Shown piece by piece: positions 47,900 through 61,937 of a stretch of 64,000 nucleotides of DNA. Numbering within the stretch: the first letter of the stretch is position 1; every line of letters begins with the position of its first letter. The DNA is taken from NCBI GenBank assembly GCA_948567375.1, contig OX419755.1, positions 47,931,001 through 47,995,000 of the forward strand. The letters are read 5' to 3'. Under the pieces are notes generated by a model. That model was given only the letters and a program-made list of their open reading frames with translations. It was not told the origin of the DNA and searched no databases. Both the position numbers and the translations under genes were made by a program. The stretch is from Lunularia cruciata. Taxonomy: Eukaryota; Streptophyta; Marchantiopsida; Lunulariales; Lunulariaceae.

Positions 47900-48560
47900 T
47901 ATGGAGTAAAGATGATGTATGAGATACAAAGTATAAGATAGTGAGATACAAAGTATAAAGTATAAGGTAAGGCACAACATATGAAATACAAGATGAGGTA
48001 CAAGAATATGAAATATGAGGTGATGTACAAGGCAAAGTATGAGATATGAAGTACAAAGTATGAGGTATGAGATAAAGCATGAGGTATGTGGTATGAGATG
48101 AAGTACAAGGTGAGGTATGAAATATGAAATAGGAGGTACAAAGTATGAGATATGAGTATAAGGTATGATATACAAAGTACAAATTGAGGTACAATATATG
48201 AAAGACAAAATGAGGTACAAGGCAAAGTATGAGATACAAACTATGAAGTATAAGGTATGAGATGAAGTACACAATATGCAATACTAGATGAACTCCGAGG
48301 TGAGGTAACAAAAATAATAATAAAATATCATATATGAAGTATGAGATAATGAGATATGAGTACAAGGTAATGGGATACAAGTGTGAGGTACAAAGTATGA
48401 CATACAAAGTACAAGATAATGAGATATGAGTATGAGGTATGATATATCAAATATGAGGTGAGGTACAAGGCAAAGCATGAGATACAAAGTATGAAGTATG
48501 AGGTACAAGACAAAGTATGGGGTATGAAATATGAGAAAAATTATGAGATATGAAGTACGA
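47900..48560. repeat. Degenerate short-motif tandem array
   Basis: About 660 bp built almost entirely from variants of a 5-11-nt purine-rich motif (GTATGAGATA, GAGGTACAAAGTA, GAAATATGAG). One strand has almost no C outside TACAA. On the minus strand this gives long frames of Tyr/Ile/Ser/Leu/His/Cys repeats in all three phases (up to 193 codons), which follow from the repeat and are not a gene. Confidence 0.85.
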
Positions 48561-50673
48561 GGTTAGATACAAATGATTAGATCCATGTATGAAGTTTGTA
48601 TGGTCATATAGTTGTAACTTTGTATGGTTGTAACGTTTGCTATGGACCTCCAAATGCTACAATTTTGGTTGCAATTTAAAGCTTGTGAATAAATAATGCT
48701 GACAAAGTAAAAGTCACTTCATTTAAACATGTAACCAGAAATATTTCAGCCTTGTCATGCATCAAGGTGGTTTGGGCTAAAGGTCTTCCATGATAGTGAT
48801 GTTCTAGGCTGATGGTGTCATTATAGAATTCTTTGTTCACAAATGTTAGCCCTATGATCATCACCACTTAGAAATCATGATCACAAAGATCAAGATCAAA
48901 AGAATTACAAGGTATGAGGATCATTGTTCTTATGATCTATGGATGCGGAGGCCCACATATTGTCTTCTTGTCCTCTTGCATGGTTAACTTCTAAATCAAT
49001 GATTAATGGCATAATCTCCTATTCTAGCCTTAATAGCTCTCTTGAACTCTCATTACTCTATGAAAATTGCAAAAAAGAAAGGAAAATGTACTATCAGCAT
49101 GAATTTGGATCGCTACAACTTTTTGATTCTTAATTATTTATGATTTTTTTTTGCTTTTTTAATTTTTGTGAAATATGAATTTAGAAATATGCAAAAAAAT
49201 TTGATTGTTTTATAATATGATAAGTTTATAGAAATCAGCTCTTTGTCTCTCATTTCAATCTTGGATTTGACTAACTCTAGCTGATTATGTTTAATTTAGA
49301 AGCTTTGTTAAACTCTATAGAAAATTTATCTTCAGTAACTCATAATACCAAACTAGACTCATACTCATAAACATGCATCAATGGGTGCTACAATGTACAT
49401 TATCATACACTATAAAAGCCTAAGATACACAAGCATACCCAATAAACCTTGAGATTTCTAACACATCCACCATACATACATTAACATATACCATTGTATC
49501 CTAGTATGGTTTGGCAGATATAAGATATACTTGTATAATTTAGTGAACTTATAGGGTTCACTAGTATATCCAATAAACCTTGAAATTTCTAGAGTGCATT
49601 CTCCACTCACACTAATGCATCCTAGTAAAGCTTGGAAAAAATAGCACATATTATCATACATTAATGGACCTCTAAGTGCACTCCAAGACACAAAATTTCA
49701 CTACATTACAAAAATGTACTTTATTGCACACAAGTGTAGTTGAAGACACATTGATTGAAACCAAATACATAACTTTTTACTTTATATTTTTCTAGTTGCT
49801 CTAAGTGGAGAGTATATGAGAACTTGGGATCAACCTACTAAACAACAAGAGTTCAGTAAGAGATTATTGACTCTCAACTTGATTGACTTGTAAGATGCAT
49901 TTGCTCTTATAGAAGTACAAGATGGAGATAATTGATAACTTTACAATTGAGTATTAGTTCTTGTAAAGGATTCATAGTACATGGTGGCCAACTTGGTTCC
50001 ATTCTTCTAAATGATAAGCTTTATTGCAGTGCAACAAGCAGAAAAAAGATTGTACATGGTTAGATGAAGACAAAGATTTACAAATTGAGAATAGAGTAGT
50101 TTTTTGAAGTAGAACTAATATTACCTATATGAAGAGTGAGTTGGGAATTTCTTAGACCAATTTTTTCCTCCAAATGGTAGGAGGTTCAAGGAGACTTCTA
50201 TGAGATAAGTTCTCCAAAAAAAAATTTCTACAAATATTTTGTGTGAGCCAAAAAGAGGTTCTATATGAGAGTTCAAGAAAGAGAAAGATTATAGTCATAA
50301 TGTACTAGATGAGAAAGAGGATAAGGATGAGGAAGAATAAAATAAGTGAGCATAGAGTAGTAATTTATGTCTTTTCATGTTAAAGTAGTATACTCATTCA
50401 ACTTGATACATAAAGAGCCTTTTTTCTTCTTTATTTTCCTTATGGGAATGGTATTAAGCTTAGAATACTATTACAAATAAATTTTCTTCTTGGAATACAC
50501 TTACTTCTTGTTGGGAATGGTATTGGAGTTTAAATTTTTTTTACTTTTTAAGAATATTATTGAAGTTTGAGGTGGTTTTCTTTATGTGAAGTAGTTGATT
50601 TATGCACTAATCATGATTCCTCTAACACTCCTTTACATGCAATAAAAGTGAGAGTGAAGGAGGATGAGCCATC
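48561..50673. other. Unassigned A+T-rich DNA
   Basis: No gene recognised. A direct repeat with a 130-bp period occurs (CAATAAACCTTGAGATTTCTAA at 49439 and CAATAAACCTTGAAATTTC at 49569). Around 49800-50340 the plus strand is mildly protein-like and may be a very old gag remnant. Confidence 0.35.
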
Positions 50674-51050
50674 TGGTAATAAAATGGAGTTAATAGAAGC
50701 TAAATATAGCCAAAAGGAGTTTAAACTAGCATATATCTAGGAAATTCTAAAAATATTTTAGAAGCTTCTTGGTGAGAAACTTCTTTTGAGAACCTTCCAA
50801 GGATTGAGTAACTTGTATGCCAAGTAGATTGCTAACTTACCTTGCATATCAAGTAAATGGCTAGTTTAGCTTGCACTCCAAGAAAGGCGGCTTCTAGAAT
50901 GAGCCTACATTGGAAGCTTCTTGGAAAGCATATACCTAGGTTTTTTATAAATACAAAATCCCAAGCTCAAGCTAGGCATTTGGAGTTTCATTCATTTGAG
51001 CGTTTCAATGTCATCTTCCATTCTCTTATTTCTCTCTTTGGTTTTTTACA
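50674..51050 (+). repeat. Element D 5' LTR
   Basis: Aligns with the element A LTR, including AGCTTGCACTCCAAG modules, GAAGCTTCTTGG, a TTC-TA-GAA pair near 50892, TATAAATAC and the TTTTACA end. Shorter by about 110 bp through small deletions. Confidence 0.78.
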
Positions 51051-52538
51051 TTGGTATCAAAGCAAGAATGTGATGGATATAAACCCTAGATCATCTTATC
51101 CATTTACCTTCAAAAATTGGGATTTTTGTATTCATGTACTACCAAAACATCATTTTACATAATTCATCATTTCACACTTTGGTTAGAATTTTATGAATGC
51201 ATTCACCTTGTACAATGAACTATTGATCCTTCTTATTATAACTTACAATGAGTGGTGGACATGTTATATTTATGTGTTAACTTAGCTAATTGCAAGTAGG
51301 TAATTTGGTAGAGTAGTAGTCATGGTGGCAATTGTTTGTGTGAGGTCTGAAATTGTACAACAAATTGGAAGTAATCATATGCAAACACAAACATCTAGAT
51401 GGTTTAGCATTTTGATTCTTTGGTTGTCACAACTTGGTCTTGACCTTGATCTCTAAAAAACTACAAACATAACAAGCATAGGTGGAAGAGTTTGCATCAA
51501 TGGACATTGATACCATCTCAAAGAGACCACTTGGCATGGCAGATAAATAATGGTTTTGACAAAATGGTGGTTGCTTCTATTGTCACCAAATTGGATTTGT
51601 ATAGTTGAATGTTCAAACATTAATGTATAACCTTGATAAATTGCCCAAATTAAGTTTTTGGATCATGATGATAAAGTAAATGAAGAGTCTAAATAGAAGA
51701 TATCAAGCCATTTACTCAAAACGTGATTAGTTTTAATGGGATTAAAAGCTCAACCTGTGCAAGTTTGATTCACTTACAAGGTATGATATCCAATAGTGAT
51801 ACATGATTTTTGGTTGATTATGGGAGTTTTAAGAATTTCATATACATAAAATTAGCAAAATAATTATGTATTTCTATGAAGCCAATATTTGGCAAAAAAG
51901 ATTGATGATGGTGGATAATAGAAAGAGTTGTATGTTCCATACTCTATATCTTATTGCATTTTATTGCATTGGGAGGGAGCACTTAATGTGTATGATATTT
52001 TGATTAGCTCACCTACACTTCAATCTCATTTTAGGTCTTCCTTGGCCTGAGCATCATTGTGTTCAATTTGATTGAACCTAACAATAAATTCAAATATAAC
52101 ACTAAGGTAAAGATTATTGATTAGGTTATTTGGCACCTTGAGGAAGACATCTAAGAGTTGTCAATCCTAAGATGGAAAGTTTATCAATATATTGGTAATA
52201 GAAAGCTTTGGAGAAAGTTTTTTTTTGGCTATGTGAATCAAGCGTATTGCACAAGGAGAATCTAATGAGGAGAAGAAGCCTCAAAAGGCAATGGTAGTTA
52301 TAGTTAAATAGTTGAAGAGTTTGTAGACATATTCCCAAATGATCTTCCAAGAGGTTTATACTTTGATCAAGGTATGACCTTCAAGATTGAGCTAGTTTTA
52401 GGTAATATCTTAATGAGTAAACCAATCTAATGGCTCTCACCAAAGAAGTTAGAAAAACTTTGAACAGCTCTGATCAAGTTGTTGGAGAAGGATTTGATAT
52501 GACATAATATATCCTCTTGGAGAGCACCGGTCTTGTTT

Positions 52539-54696
52539 TGTGGTTTGCCTAGTGAGTGAAAAATCACAGTATATATATCTATCATTTTTTATTCTATATG
52601 ATGCATGTGATCCTATGGTGGTTCAATTGCCATTAGCAATCCACATATATTCAAATGGTTGGCCTTGTGGATTATAATCTAGTCCATATCCAATACTCCA
52701 ATATATATAGGTGGTGGAAGCTTGGTAAAGAATAGAGTCTTTGTGTCTTATAGTCTTGAGTGGGAGTAGCAAACTAGCGGATGAGTACAAGAGTTGTAGT
52801 AGAGTGTGAAAACTAGTGTAACAAAGAAGGATTGAGAGATGTTCTGCACTCTTGATCTACCTCTCCCAAATCTTTTTCTTATCAAACTTTTGATTATGCA
52901 CTATGATTACTTTAGGCTTGGATAGTAACTCATTTTGGGACTATTTTCATGGTATCAATGATGGAGAACATGGATCCTATTATCTTCCTTGTGCTTACAT
53001 ATAGATAAATTTAGGACTTAACCATTAACATTATTAACATAAAAGGAGAGAGGAATTTTATTTTCTCAAGGCCTTAAAGGTGGATTTTAGGATTCCATGT
53101 GTAAAAAGGAGTAGTTGCAAAGTGTCCAAAGTACAAAAGTTTGGGTTACAACAAGTTGAGTCATTTTGATATTCAAGGCATTTTGGAAGAAAATACCATT
53201 GTTCAAGATAGGAGCAAATAAGTTATGGTGTGAAAACCAAAAACATGATATTTGAGCAACTTATGAACACATTGCTATCCATTGAAGCAAAGGGTATCTA
53301 ATTCATATTTGAGGATACAATTTGGAAGATTTCAAGAGTTTGGTGAAAGCTTTTCATGATATGTAAAACAGGTTGGATATAAGATATAACATTGATTGTG
53401 GTAAGCCCAAAATATACCATGTTAGAGTTGATCTTAAATCAGGTATGATCAATTGAAGTTGAAGTACTTGGAATTAAGATGTTGGGATGAGGATGACAAT
53501 CAGGTTTGGGGTTTGGATCACATCTCAAGTTTTTGTTTGAGTTAGTATCTAAAAATTCTAATTTTATTAGGTGTAAGGTTTTGTGCATCTATGAAAAAAA
53601 CTTCATGTAAATTACTAAAATCAAAATTCAAGACCTTGCATCAATTATACTTGGGTCTCTAAAATTCAAAAGTTAGCTCAACTTGGACTTGATACATATT
53701 TAAGGATTAAATTTGGATTCAAATGTCAAACTTCACCAATGTTTAGATAAAAACACAAGCAAATATTTTATAAAGTATGGTTAGTTCAAGGTTTATATGT
53801 AGTGAGATGTGATATAATAAAGTCTACTAAAATATTGTTCTAAAATCTCAATAATTATTCTATCTTCAATTACAATTGGATACCAATTTTCCTATTTGAA
53901 GTCATGCTTGAAATTATTACAACCTGTTGGAGTGTTCTCTAGTTTTTACATGAATCCTAGGCCAAAATTTTGGCAAAACCTTGTGTAAAAAGTAGGATTT
54001 GAGACTAGATTAGGGTTTCAAAATTAAGGTTTGAACTACAAAATTGGGCCAATTTTGAGACCTTGTCAAGAGAGCTATATTATTCAGATTGAGGCTCACT
54101 CTATAAAATCAAAAATATTATCTTACATGATTTCTATTGAAGTCTACAACATTTGAATCAAAGCCATAAAGAAGAAGTTATTGTAGATTGAGCCTTGTAG
54201 ATATTTCCACACCAAAAGGTTTACAAATTTCCCTATTTTAAGTATAGGCTGGAGGTAAATTTTGGAGTGTAGATTAAGAGAAGCTCTTGGATAGAGAAGG
54301 GAGGCTCTAAAGCACATTTTTACCAAAAGTATGGAGATTTTTTATCAAGTGCTTCTTTGTGCTTTGCATGTTTGCTTGCACATCCAATCAGTTTAAAATG
54401 TAATACAAGCTTCCTTCCTTTTAAGTTTATGTAGTGTATTTTTCCTTGCTAATGTTGGAAGTGATGACCAGAAAACCATGAGTGTGTTGTGATGATAGGT
54501 TAGGTTGCTCTTTTTCCTCCTACTTTAGTAGAAGGTACATTAGAAAGAGAGCTATAAGGTTATAGGGGTTGAGAAGACAAGTAGGCCTAAATCATTAATG
54601 ACAATTTTACATACAACCTCATGTACATAAGCTACACATCTAGGCACCTAGTGTGTTCCTAAAGAGAGAAAAGTACAGTACTACATCAATATAATT
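52539..54696. mobile_element. Insertion of about 2.15 kb into the RT of element D
   Basis: Element D's RT reads SSWRAPVLF up to 52538, then unrelated sequence follows, and KEG/KKDG-like RT sequence resumes at about 54697. The insert starts TG, and the stretch to 52949 (411 bp, ending TTTTCA) followed by TGGTATCA (52950-52957) looks like an LTR plus primer site. It contains ATATATATAGG (about 52700) as a possible TATA. Beyond that only short broken frames appear and no second LTR was found, so it is probably a truncated LTR element of another family. Its class is not shown. Confidence 0.45.
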
Positions 54697-55860
54697 TGTA
54701 TAAAAGAAGGATGAAGAACTTCAATTCTATATTAACTACCATAATCTTAATAAAAAAAACCCATGAAGAATGCATATTTTCTTACCTTGAATTGATTACT
54801 TGTAGGATCAATTAAGTGGAAAATAATATTTTTCAAAGTTAGATCTTTGAAGCGGCTAATTTTTCATTCTAATTGATGGAAAAGATTTGCATAACACTAC
54901 CTCTAGTACAAGGTATGGGCATTTTTAATGGAGATTTTACCTTTTAGTCTCACTAATGTTTTGGAAATTTTCATAAATCAAATGTATTGGGTGTTAGAGT
55001 GTCTATAGGATTGATATATGATTGTGTTCTTGGATGAAATTTTAATTTACAATAATATAGAGGTAAAATGAAAATTTATTGCAACAAGTCCAAGTGTACC
55101 TTTTGGCAGAAGGAATTTATTTTTCTTAGCTATAAGGTTTTGATGGAGGAGATCAAGATGGAAGAAGGAAAAAAATCAAGGCCATTACCAATTAGTTTAT
55201 TCTTAAGGATGCAATGGAAGTTTGAAGATTTAATAGATTTTTTAATTTTAATTGTTGGTGTATCTGCTATTATGCTCATGTATCCACACTATTGATTGAT
55301 CTCTTAAGGGGCAACAGCTTTAAGTGGACCACCAAGCAACAAGAAGCATTCAAGAAACTTAAAGAAATGGTGTCTTCACAACCCATCTCCGACCATATGA
55401 TCCTTAACTACATTGTATGGTTGATTTTGATGCTTCTAACTTTGCAATTGGAGTTGTGTTGCAACAAGAATTCCTAGATGAATAACATCTCATTGCCTTT
55501 GTATCTCAGTATTTCAATGCAACAAGTTGATCTTAGGAAAACAAATGATATTGTGTATCAATAAAAACAACCTTGATGCAAACCACACATTTTGGAGGAC
55601 ATGAAGAGTCAATATCATTGATGGGAAGAACAACTATAATTCTTTGATACCAAGCTTGAGTACAGACCAAAATACTTTCATGTCATTCCCTATGCCCTAT
55701 CACAATGACTTGATTTGGATATTCTTGTGAATCTTTCATAACAATGGCTATTTTTCAATGTTAATTGACTCAAAGGTGCAAGTAGAGTTCAAGATTATTT
55801 TACAATAAGACCACTTCTTTGACCTTATACAAAGTAATACACCTCTTCATTCAAAGATGA

Positions 55861-56608
55861 GATAATACCAATAGATAGATATATTATCTAAATGTGAAAA
55901 TTGACTTAGTAACATCTAGAAGGATGTTAGGTATGATGAGCTAGGTAGATCAAATAGAATTGGCATAGAAAGGGTACTTCTACTAATAGAGCAAGAGCCA
56001 AAAACAACTTGAAAATGTAATACCAATAGCTAGACATATGATCTAGAGGTGAAAATTGGACTGGTAACATCTGGAATGATGTTATAGATAATGTACTAAA
56101 TAGATCAAATAGAGGTATCACCAAGGGAGTACTTCTACTAATAGTGCAAGAGCTAAGAAAATCCTTAAAACGTTAAGAGTCAATTTTGGAGGCCTAAATG
56201 GATGAATTAGGCCTAAAACATGTGCAACATCTACCAAGAGAGGAAAGGTAGGCCTTCTCTCCCCCTAGGTTTGTCTCATCAAGAGCTTTCCAATGGTTTC
56301 TCACCCATGTGATTTAGAGATTCCTACAATAATATTCACTAAAGATTCTCTTAAGTCAAGATTTTTTGACCAACCAGATAGGATTAGAACCAACATGTCA
56401 CCCATGCATGCAACTAATATGAGGGTAAAGCTTGCTAACATATCACCAATCCATGTATCTGATCCAAGAGTAAAGATTCATTGAGTGGAGTCCCCTTTGC
56501 TATATAATACAATCAAGGTGCTCCTTTGGGGCATTGGAGGATTGAGTTTGAAGCTTGTGTTTCTTCTCTTGTGTTTCTCTTAAGGTCTCTTATCCTCAAA
56601 AGATTACA
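55861..56608 (+). mobile_element. Solo LTR, family L, copy 4, inside element D
   Basis: 748 bp, from GATAATACC to ATTACA. It has the same ~150-bp 5' tandem duplication as copy 1 (second unit from 56016) and a TATA box GCTATATAATAC (about 56497-56508). It lies between the RNase H and integrase parts of element D, so it inserted after D. Flanking GATGA and TTTGA share only three of five bases. Confidence 0.8.
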
Positions 56609-57650
56609 TTTGACCTCCTATTTTGCAAGAATCAAATCTATGTCCAACTAGGAAGCTCTACAACTTGTGTAACTTCAAGAAGCACATGACCTACCAATTT
56701 CTAGTCACATGGGCATGGATAAGTTCTATCTACCCAATAGCAACATGTAAGTCTAGACCTCATCACATCTTTGCCAAAGACTGATCAAGGCTATACAACA
56801 ATTAAAAATTTTGTCAATAAGCTTAACAAGCATATTCACCTAGCACTCAATGTGGATACTCCAAGGTTTGCCTAAATCTACTTCAGTATGATCTTCAACC
56901 CCATGAGATACCAAGATGTCTCATCTTTGATTGTAATCCTCAATTCATTGGTCAATTTTGGCAAGCACTTTTCAAACTCCTTTGTACCAAGCTTGTCTTA
57001 TCTAAAACCTATCATCCTCAAATTGATGGGCAAATAGAACAAGAAATCCTACTTTGGAAGATAAGTTATGTGCCTTTGTCAACATTCACCTCATAGATTG
57101 AGATACATGTCTTATAGTTGCAGAGTTTAGCTATAATAATTCCAAGTAGGTAAGTGCATGGTTCTTTCTCCTATTCCTTAATTATGTGCAAGATCTACTC
57201 ATTATGTATTCTCTTCTTGCTACACCACCATCTCATGCTCCTCATACTTCCACTTTCTTGCCTAAGCTATTTGGTCCTTATATCAAGCAAAGTCTCATCT
57301 TTTTGTTGTTCAAAATTGGCAAATTCAATATTTTCATAGCAATCATTATGATCTCACTTTCAAATCAATGCTAATGTTATGATTTCCTTTAGTAATCTTC
57401 CTCTCCTTCTTGAAGCCCAAGTTTGTAAACTTGTTTCTAATTGGGTAGGTCCTTTTCATTATATTCAACTCATTTCTTCTATTGTCTCCAAACTTGCTCT
57501 TCCTAGTCACATGAAGATCCATCATATCTTCCATATCTCAAAGTTAAAACCTTTTTTTTCTAACCCATCTTTTTTTCTACTTGTACATAGGTCAAACATC
57601 TATAGGATGAACAAAAAGTCTTGTGTGAACTTTGAACATTGAGTAAAATT

Positions 57651-60600
57651 ATCTTTGTCCACAATTACTTGCTAATTGTATCATACTTGCTAGGATATTT
57701 TGTAGATCTATGCTAGTAAGTGTTTGTAGTTCTAGAAGTAATTAGGACCCAAACTTTGTACATATGCAAAATCAACTTCAAATCCATAACAAGTGCTAAA
57801 GAATTTTCTCTACATTTGGCATGGACAATCTATTTGAGAAGGGAATAAGAAATGTCATTTTGCCTCTACGTGTAAACTCTTAACATCCAAAGTTAACACC
57901 AAAGCATGTCAAATCAAGTATTATTTTGAGAAATTTCAGTTTTTGGAACAGTTTTATCTAAACCTTAGAGTTCTTTTGAACTTTGGATAGCAAGTCCATT
58001 CTTCAGGGAACAAGTGACTTATCAAGGATGTAGCTATTGTAGATCACTCCAATTTGTGAAGCCAGTCATGCTAAAACAAACATATAAAGTCCAACAACCA
58101 ACCTTATTACCTATGGTTTGTTATAGCCTTAAGAAATACAATTCATATTCATGGATTTATTACACCCAAAAAAACACAAGACCATGCTTAAATGAATCCA
58201 TGAGCCAAGCTAATGAAGGACAAACTTAAACCATACATCTCATTAGACTACTAAACAAAAAATCTTCAAATTATGAGTACTCAATTTATCTAATTTCTTA
58301 TCTCACTCATAAGATAGTATGAGATCATGTGTGTATCCCAAGTTATCTACTAGCATTACAATTCTATAACAATAATGTGTATCTCTTAGATTGGCATGTT
58401 GAGTACTAGTATAAAATCTGCTACATGAACAAGGTTTGCTATTTACATGAAAATACAGGACAAAACATATATACTAGCTCAAAATCAAAATGAACTTAAT
58501 AGATATTGAAATTATCTTAATTTATTTGGCATGTGGATTGTTGCCAAATGATATTGGTAACTCTATAATATGCTTCAAAGGAGAAAAATTTGGCTTGTAG
58601 ATGATGTAGAATAGCAAATAGCACTCTAGACACACAATGTTTTGAGATCAAATTTATAGCAATCTCCTTTTTCACTACTAATCATATCCATGTTCTAAGC
58701 AAATATATTATTGGTGCAACTCAAAGAGCTATTAGTACTTAAATCTGGTTCTAACATCCAACTCGTAACAATCAAAAAAGTCATGTGATTGGTTGAGTCT
58801 TGTAAGCAATCAATGACACTAAAATGAGCTAAAAACTATTTTCCAATTCTTTGATTCTCTTCTGTTTGATTGATGTCTCTTTCCTACATTCAAATCCTTT
58901 GAAAGTTGCACCATTATGGCGTTTGTAAGCTCAATACTAAATCATCATTTTGGGTACCACACAAAGTTAACTAGTCATGTTTTGATATAACTATGTTTTA
59001 ATACTTGTTAATTATCACTTAGTACCACCCTTGGAACCCCCAAGGCTTGGCATGGCTCACCCCATCTCACCCCATCTCACCCCAACCCAACCTTCTGAAC
59101 CAATCCCAAGGCTTGATACCAACCAAGGCTACTTGTGTAAATAATAGTTTGTTGGTGGTACTTTTATAATATCCAAACTTATTGAGGGTATTTTTATAAT
59201 TTTCCTTTCATTTAAATATAAATTGTTTGTACTTGTAAAAGGTGAAAATTCAATGTCATCCTCCTCTCATTCATTCTCAAACTTTTCCATTATAATTGAT
59301 CTGCTAGGTTTATAAAGGGCTTCAGAAAAAACTATCTCATTGTCTAAAGTAGAAGCTACCTTGTAAGAAAGAAGTTAAGTTGTACTTCCTACATATTTTG
59401 TTTGTTGCAACTCCTTAGTATGTATTTCTTTGATTGAACTATGATCACATCAAGATTTGCTCTTGAAAATTGTATCCTCTAGAGCTTCCAGTTTAGCAAT
59501 AAGAGCTTTATTCTAGTATTTAAAAGCATGCTTAATGAAAACATATTGTACTATGGTCAAATTTCACATCTTGGGAAAAGAAATAATCCTAATATGAGAA
59601 GACTACCTTTGATCATTTATGTTGCATAAGGCAAAGTCTTATCCTTATAATGCCCTTGGCTTTCCCTATTAAATTATCATTGTAACCTAAGGTTATACAA
59701 TTGGATATGAATCATATGAAACAAATTGACAAGACATCAAAACCACTTCCTCTTATATTAGAAAGGTTCTTTATACAAAAGAGTTGTAGTTGTTAAAAGA
59801 ACTTGAATTTTTACATATAAATGTTAAGATTCAAATATAATTAAGGGCATCTTTTTCTACTTGTATTTTTATAGTATCTTAATAATAAGAATCACTAAAA
59901 TTGAGTTTGTTCTTCATAATCCATAGAGTTTCTTTCTCATTTATCATTTCTCACTTCAATTAAAGAGCCCTGAATTTTTTGTAAAGCTACTTAAAACAAA
60001 GTTATTGAGCAAGGAGTGATAATAGAATATTGGAATAACTCTTGAATTATACTACCATTAATACTTTCATGCATATTATTGTTAGATTAGAAAATTAGAA
60101 AAAAACAAAACAAACATTCAATTTTGACTAGCAATTGATATGTATGGCCTTTATAAGTTTTTTTTATTGATTGATCTATCTAATGTTTTACTTTTTCAAT
60201 TTTTTGATTTGATCTCCAAAATCCATATCTTTGGATCAGGTATAGATTTTCAAAAAAATATTTCCAAGTTTGTCTTTCACCCAAGAGATATCTCTAGTAA
60301 TAGTTTGTAATAGATAATGTACTAGAATGAAGAAGAAGTTTGTACTTAACACAGTCAAAGATAAAAACTCAAAAAGATTATCTCATTCATTCAACAATCT
60401 TTGTTCTTTCCCATATCTCTCATTCATTCTATTATGCCAAAGAGTATCCATAAATGGTTGTTAAAAGAAAAATTCACCAATTTCAACATAGAAGGTCCTT
60501 AAGTCACACTCACAATAGGATCTTCTAGAGTTAGAGTTTTCTCTAAGTTAAATATAAATAGTTAAACTCTCAAGTAAAACTTCTCAGCCTTTACTTAGCA

Positions 60601-61937
60601 ATTTTATGTGGTGCTCACAAAGTCTCATTCCACTTAGTTGCTCCATACTCCAAGCTTAATAAGAATGAATGACATTCTCCTCCTGACCATTTTTTATACA
60701 TTTATCAAATTTACCAAGGTAAATATATAGGTACTTGGTAAAATCTATGCTTTACCTAAATTACCTTATGTAGCAAATTTATAGTTAAATACATTGATTT
60801 TGGCTCCAAATGCCTTCCTTTGAACGCTTCAAAGCATATCTCTTGGGACGCTAGTACTTTCTCTTAACTATAAGTTACAATATATTCCAAGATCAAGTCA
60901 AATATACCTAACTTGACCAACCTGCATTACCAAAGGTCACCTAACTTGTTGTACTAATGGGAAATTTGGAAATTTTTGGTTCTTCTTTCCTTTTGTTTAC
61001 TTATAATAGTTAGTAGAGGGGAGTTTTGTATGCATTCTTGGAAAGAACCCTTTGCTTCTACCTTTTAGAGAAGCAGAAAATTTATTTAGTGCTGACTTTG
61101 TATTTAGAATACCAAACTGTAAATTAGACCAAATTCCAAAGATGGATCATTTGAGCTAAAGACAAATGATAGCTATCCAAAGTATGAATAACATTGGTCT
61201 AAAGATTTGGCTGAAGAGTGTACATATTTTGAATTCCTCCAGCCATCTAAAGAATTACCACCATAAACTATTAATATCTAACAAAGATATGTAATGTGAA
61301 TACATTGACCACCAACTTTATCAAAGAAAATAGTTGTTCTTTGTTGGTATAAATTAGTTTTTCTTTCTTGATGTACTTTTTATTTGTTGTTTTAATTGCA
61401 TGTGTAGTGCACTTGCAGGTTTTGTTAAGTGAGTAAGATTAGATATTATAATAATAAATTTGACTTGAAGTGTGAATAAAATTTGGGTTAACAAGAAAAG
61501 TAGCATAATATTGAGTAGGATTGTCCAAAAGAAGATGCACAATTCCTTATATCTTAGAAATCCAACCAATGATCCTAGGAAATAGCTGCAAGGAGAGAGC
61601 TTATACAACACTCCATCTTACCTTTTTGTTGTGGAATTAGAAGTATGTATCAAGACCAATGGACCTCAAGATCCAAAGCACAAAGTGACTTGTTCAATGT
61701 AGACTGTGTGCAAACCCACAAGGATGTGCAAAAGAACATTAAGGTAAAGTGCACAAGGATGATGCAAGAATGAAGATAGGTATATATTTGATACTCATTT
61801 TTATGCTTTGAGTCCAACAATGCACAAGAGATTGCTAAAATCCTTTACATAAGAGAAACATCAGTCAAATGGGTGGGCAATAGAAGTTACCAAGACACAA
61901 ACCAAAAAGCTACCATGGTTTTGTTAATGAAACTCTT
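57651..61937. other. Unassigned A+T-rich DNA
   Basis: More than 4 kb with no open frame above about 85 codons and no domain I recognise. A short tandem of CTCACCCCATCT occurs at about 59058-59085. It is probably old transposon debris. Confidence 0.4.

Larger units (their letters stand above)
50674..57650 (+). mobile_element. Ty3/gypsy chromovirus, old copy with nested insertions (element D)
   Basis: Same family as elements A and B but more decayed. LTR 50674-51050 (377 bp, TGGTAATAAAATGG to TTTTTTACA), primer site TTGGTATCAAAGC (51051-51063), weak gag, protease remnant (51780-52080), RT finger (52330-52538). RT resumes after an insert (54697-55190), with FLDEILIYN where FLDDILIYS is expected. 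RNase H follows (55290-55540). After an LTR insertion come an integrase core with PQFIGQFWQALFKLL and YHPQIDGQIE (56930-57035) and a GPY/F region (57390-57580, VCKLVSNWVGPFHY, FHISKLKPF). No 3' LTR is seen; the right end near 57650 is only where similarity stops. Confidence 0.8.

Noticed and set aside
47785-48653. Overlapping minus-strand frames up to 193 codons rich in Tyr, Ile, Ser and Leu
   Set aside because: They arise from the low-complexity repeat; all three frames are open and the product is a repetitive translation of the same motifs.
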